Positions 63,808 through 64,000 of a stretch of DNA of 64,000 nt are shown in pieces (within the stretch, counting starts at the first letter, position 1; each line of letters begins with the position of its first letter). The DNA is taken from assembly GCF_004664715.2 (NCBI RefSeq), contig NC_051083.1:113360347-113424346 (forward strand), given 5' to 3'. The notes under the pieces are model-generated. The model was not told where the DNA came from. It saw nothing but the letters and a program-made list of their open reading frames with translations, and searched no databases. Position numbers and translations under genes: made by a program. The stretch is from Peromyscus leucopus (lineage: Eukaryota > Chordata > Mammalia > Rodentia > Cricetidae).

Positions 63808-64000
63808 GGGAATTGGCAAGATGGCTCAGAGGATTAAAGCGTGATGGCCTGAGTTTGAGCCCCAGAACTCACATGGTGGAAGGAAAAAAAACCAATTCCT
63901 AAAAGTTGTCTTCTGACTCCTACCTGAGGACCATGGAACATACATGACTATACTCTTTCTTATACACACTACACAATATAATACTAATATTAAAGTGATG
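63808..64000 (+). mobile_element. B3-type SINE, reaching the window edge
   Basis: 'ggcaagatggctcagaggat', 'tgatggcctgagtttgagcc', 'actcacatggtggaaggaaa', 'gttgtcttctgactcctacc'. It may continue beyond 64000. Confidence 0.8.

Overview
This is a stretch of mammalian nuclear DNA from a rodent, most likely a cricetid (hamster, vole or deer-mouse group). The case rests on dense rodent-only SINEs (B1, B2, B3, B4, ID), rodent LINE-1 3' ends, B1 copies whose middle part has the wording usual in cricetids, and many long CA/GT, CT and tetranucleotide arrays. There is no operon, no CRISPR array, no rRNA or functional tRNA gene, and no open reading frame that stands out as a gene. Any genes here would have small exons in long introns. 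Family names are assigned by eye from remembered consensus sequences; subfamily names and element edges are approximate, usually within 10-30 bases.

Layout. 1-3640 is an old LINE-1 on the minus strand, cut up by an LTR of the MaLR type, a B2, a hAT-type DNA transposon and a second MaLR. 3930-4670 holds L2 and MLT1 fossils. 4930-6440 is non-repetitive, with a small CpG-rich core at 5461-5760. 6450-13800 is SINE-rich, with one muroid LTR (8190-8682) and MLT1/L2 remnants. 14290-17785 holds L1, L2, MaLR and MIR fossils and two neighbouring copies of one rodent medium-reiterated repeat. 17786-20764 is mostly unique sequence apart from a MIR and a B4. 20995-31380 is a mix of L1, B1/B2, MLT1, ID and MIR. 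31485-32345 is a MaLR split by a rodent LTR that carries a small template-switch-like rearrangement. 33889-39480 is largely unique. 39480-42110 is an ancient plus-strand L1 used as a landing site by at least eight SINE or DNA elements. 42511-43575, 54547-55458 and 57357-58628 are three younger L1 insertions of one family, all with target-site duplications (TSDs); two carry the 5' inversion expected from twin priming. 49303-49917 is a complete solo class I ERV LTR with a 4-bp TSD that cuts a B4 element inside its tRNA-like promoter. 51449-52512 is a pile-up of SINEs in opposing orientation. 58670-64000 holds B1, MIR, L2 and L1 fossils, ending in a B4/B3 pair.

Possible genes. Three short splice-bounded reading frames deserve a test: minus-strand 48474-48566 and 30011-30138, which are phase-compatible with each other, and plus-strand 36215-36350, which has an ATG in good context. 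None is matched here to a known protein, and all are low confidence. The CpG-rich core at 5461-5760 and a TATA-like site at 35083-35092 are the only promoter candidates outside transposons.

I found no clear undescribed biological system. The window is best read as an intergenic or intronic region shaped by repeated retrotransposition, with a few informative insertion structures.
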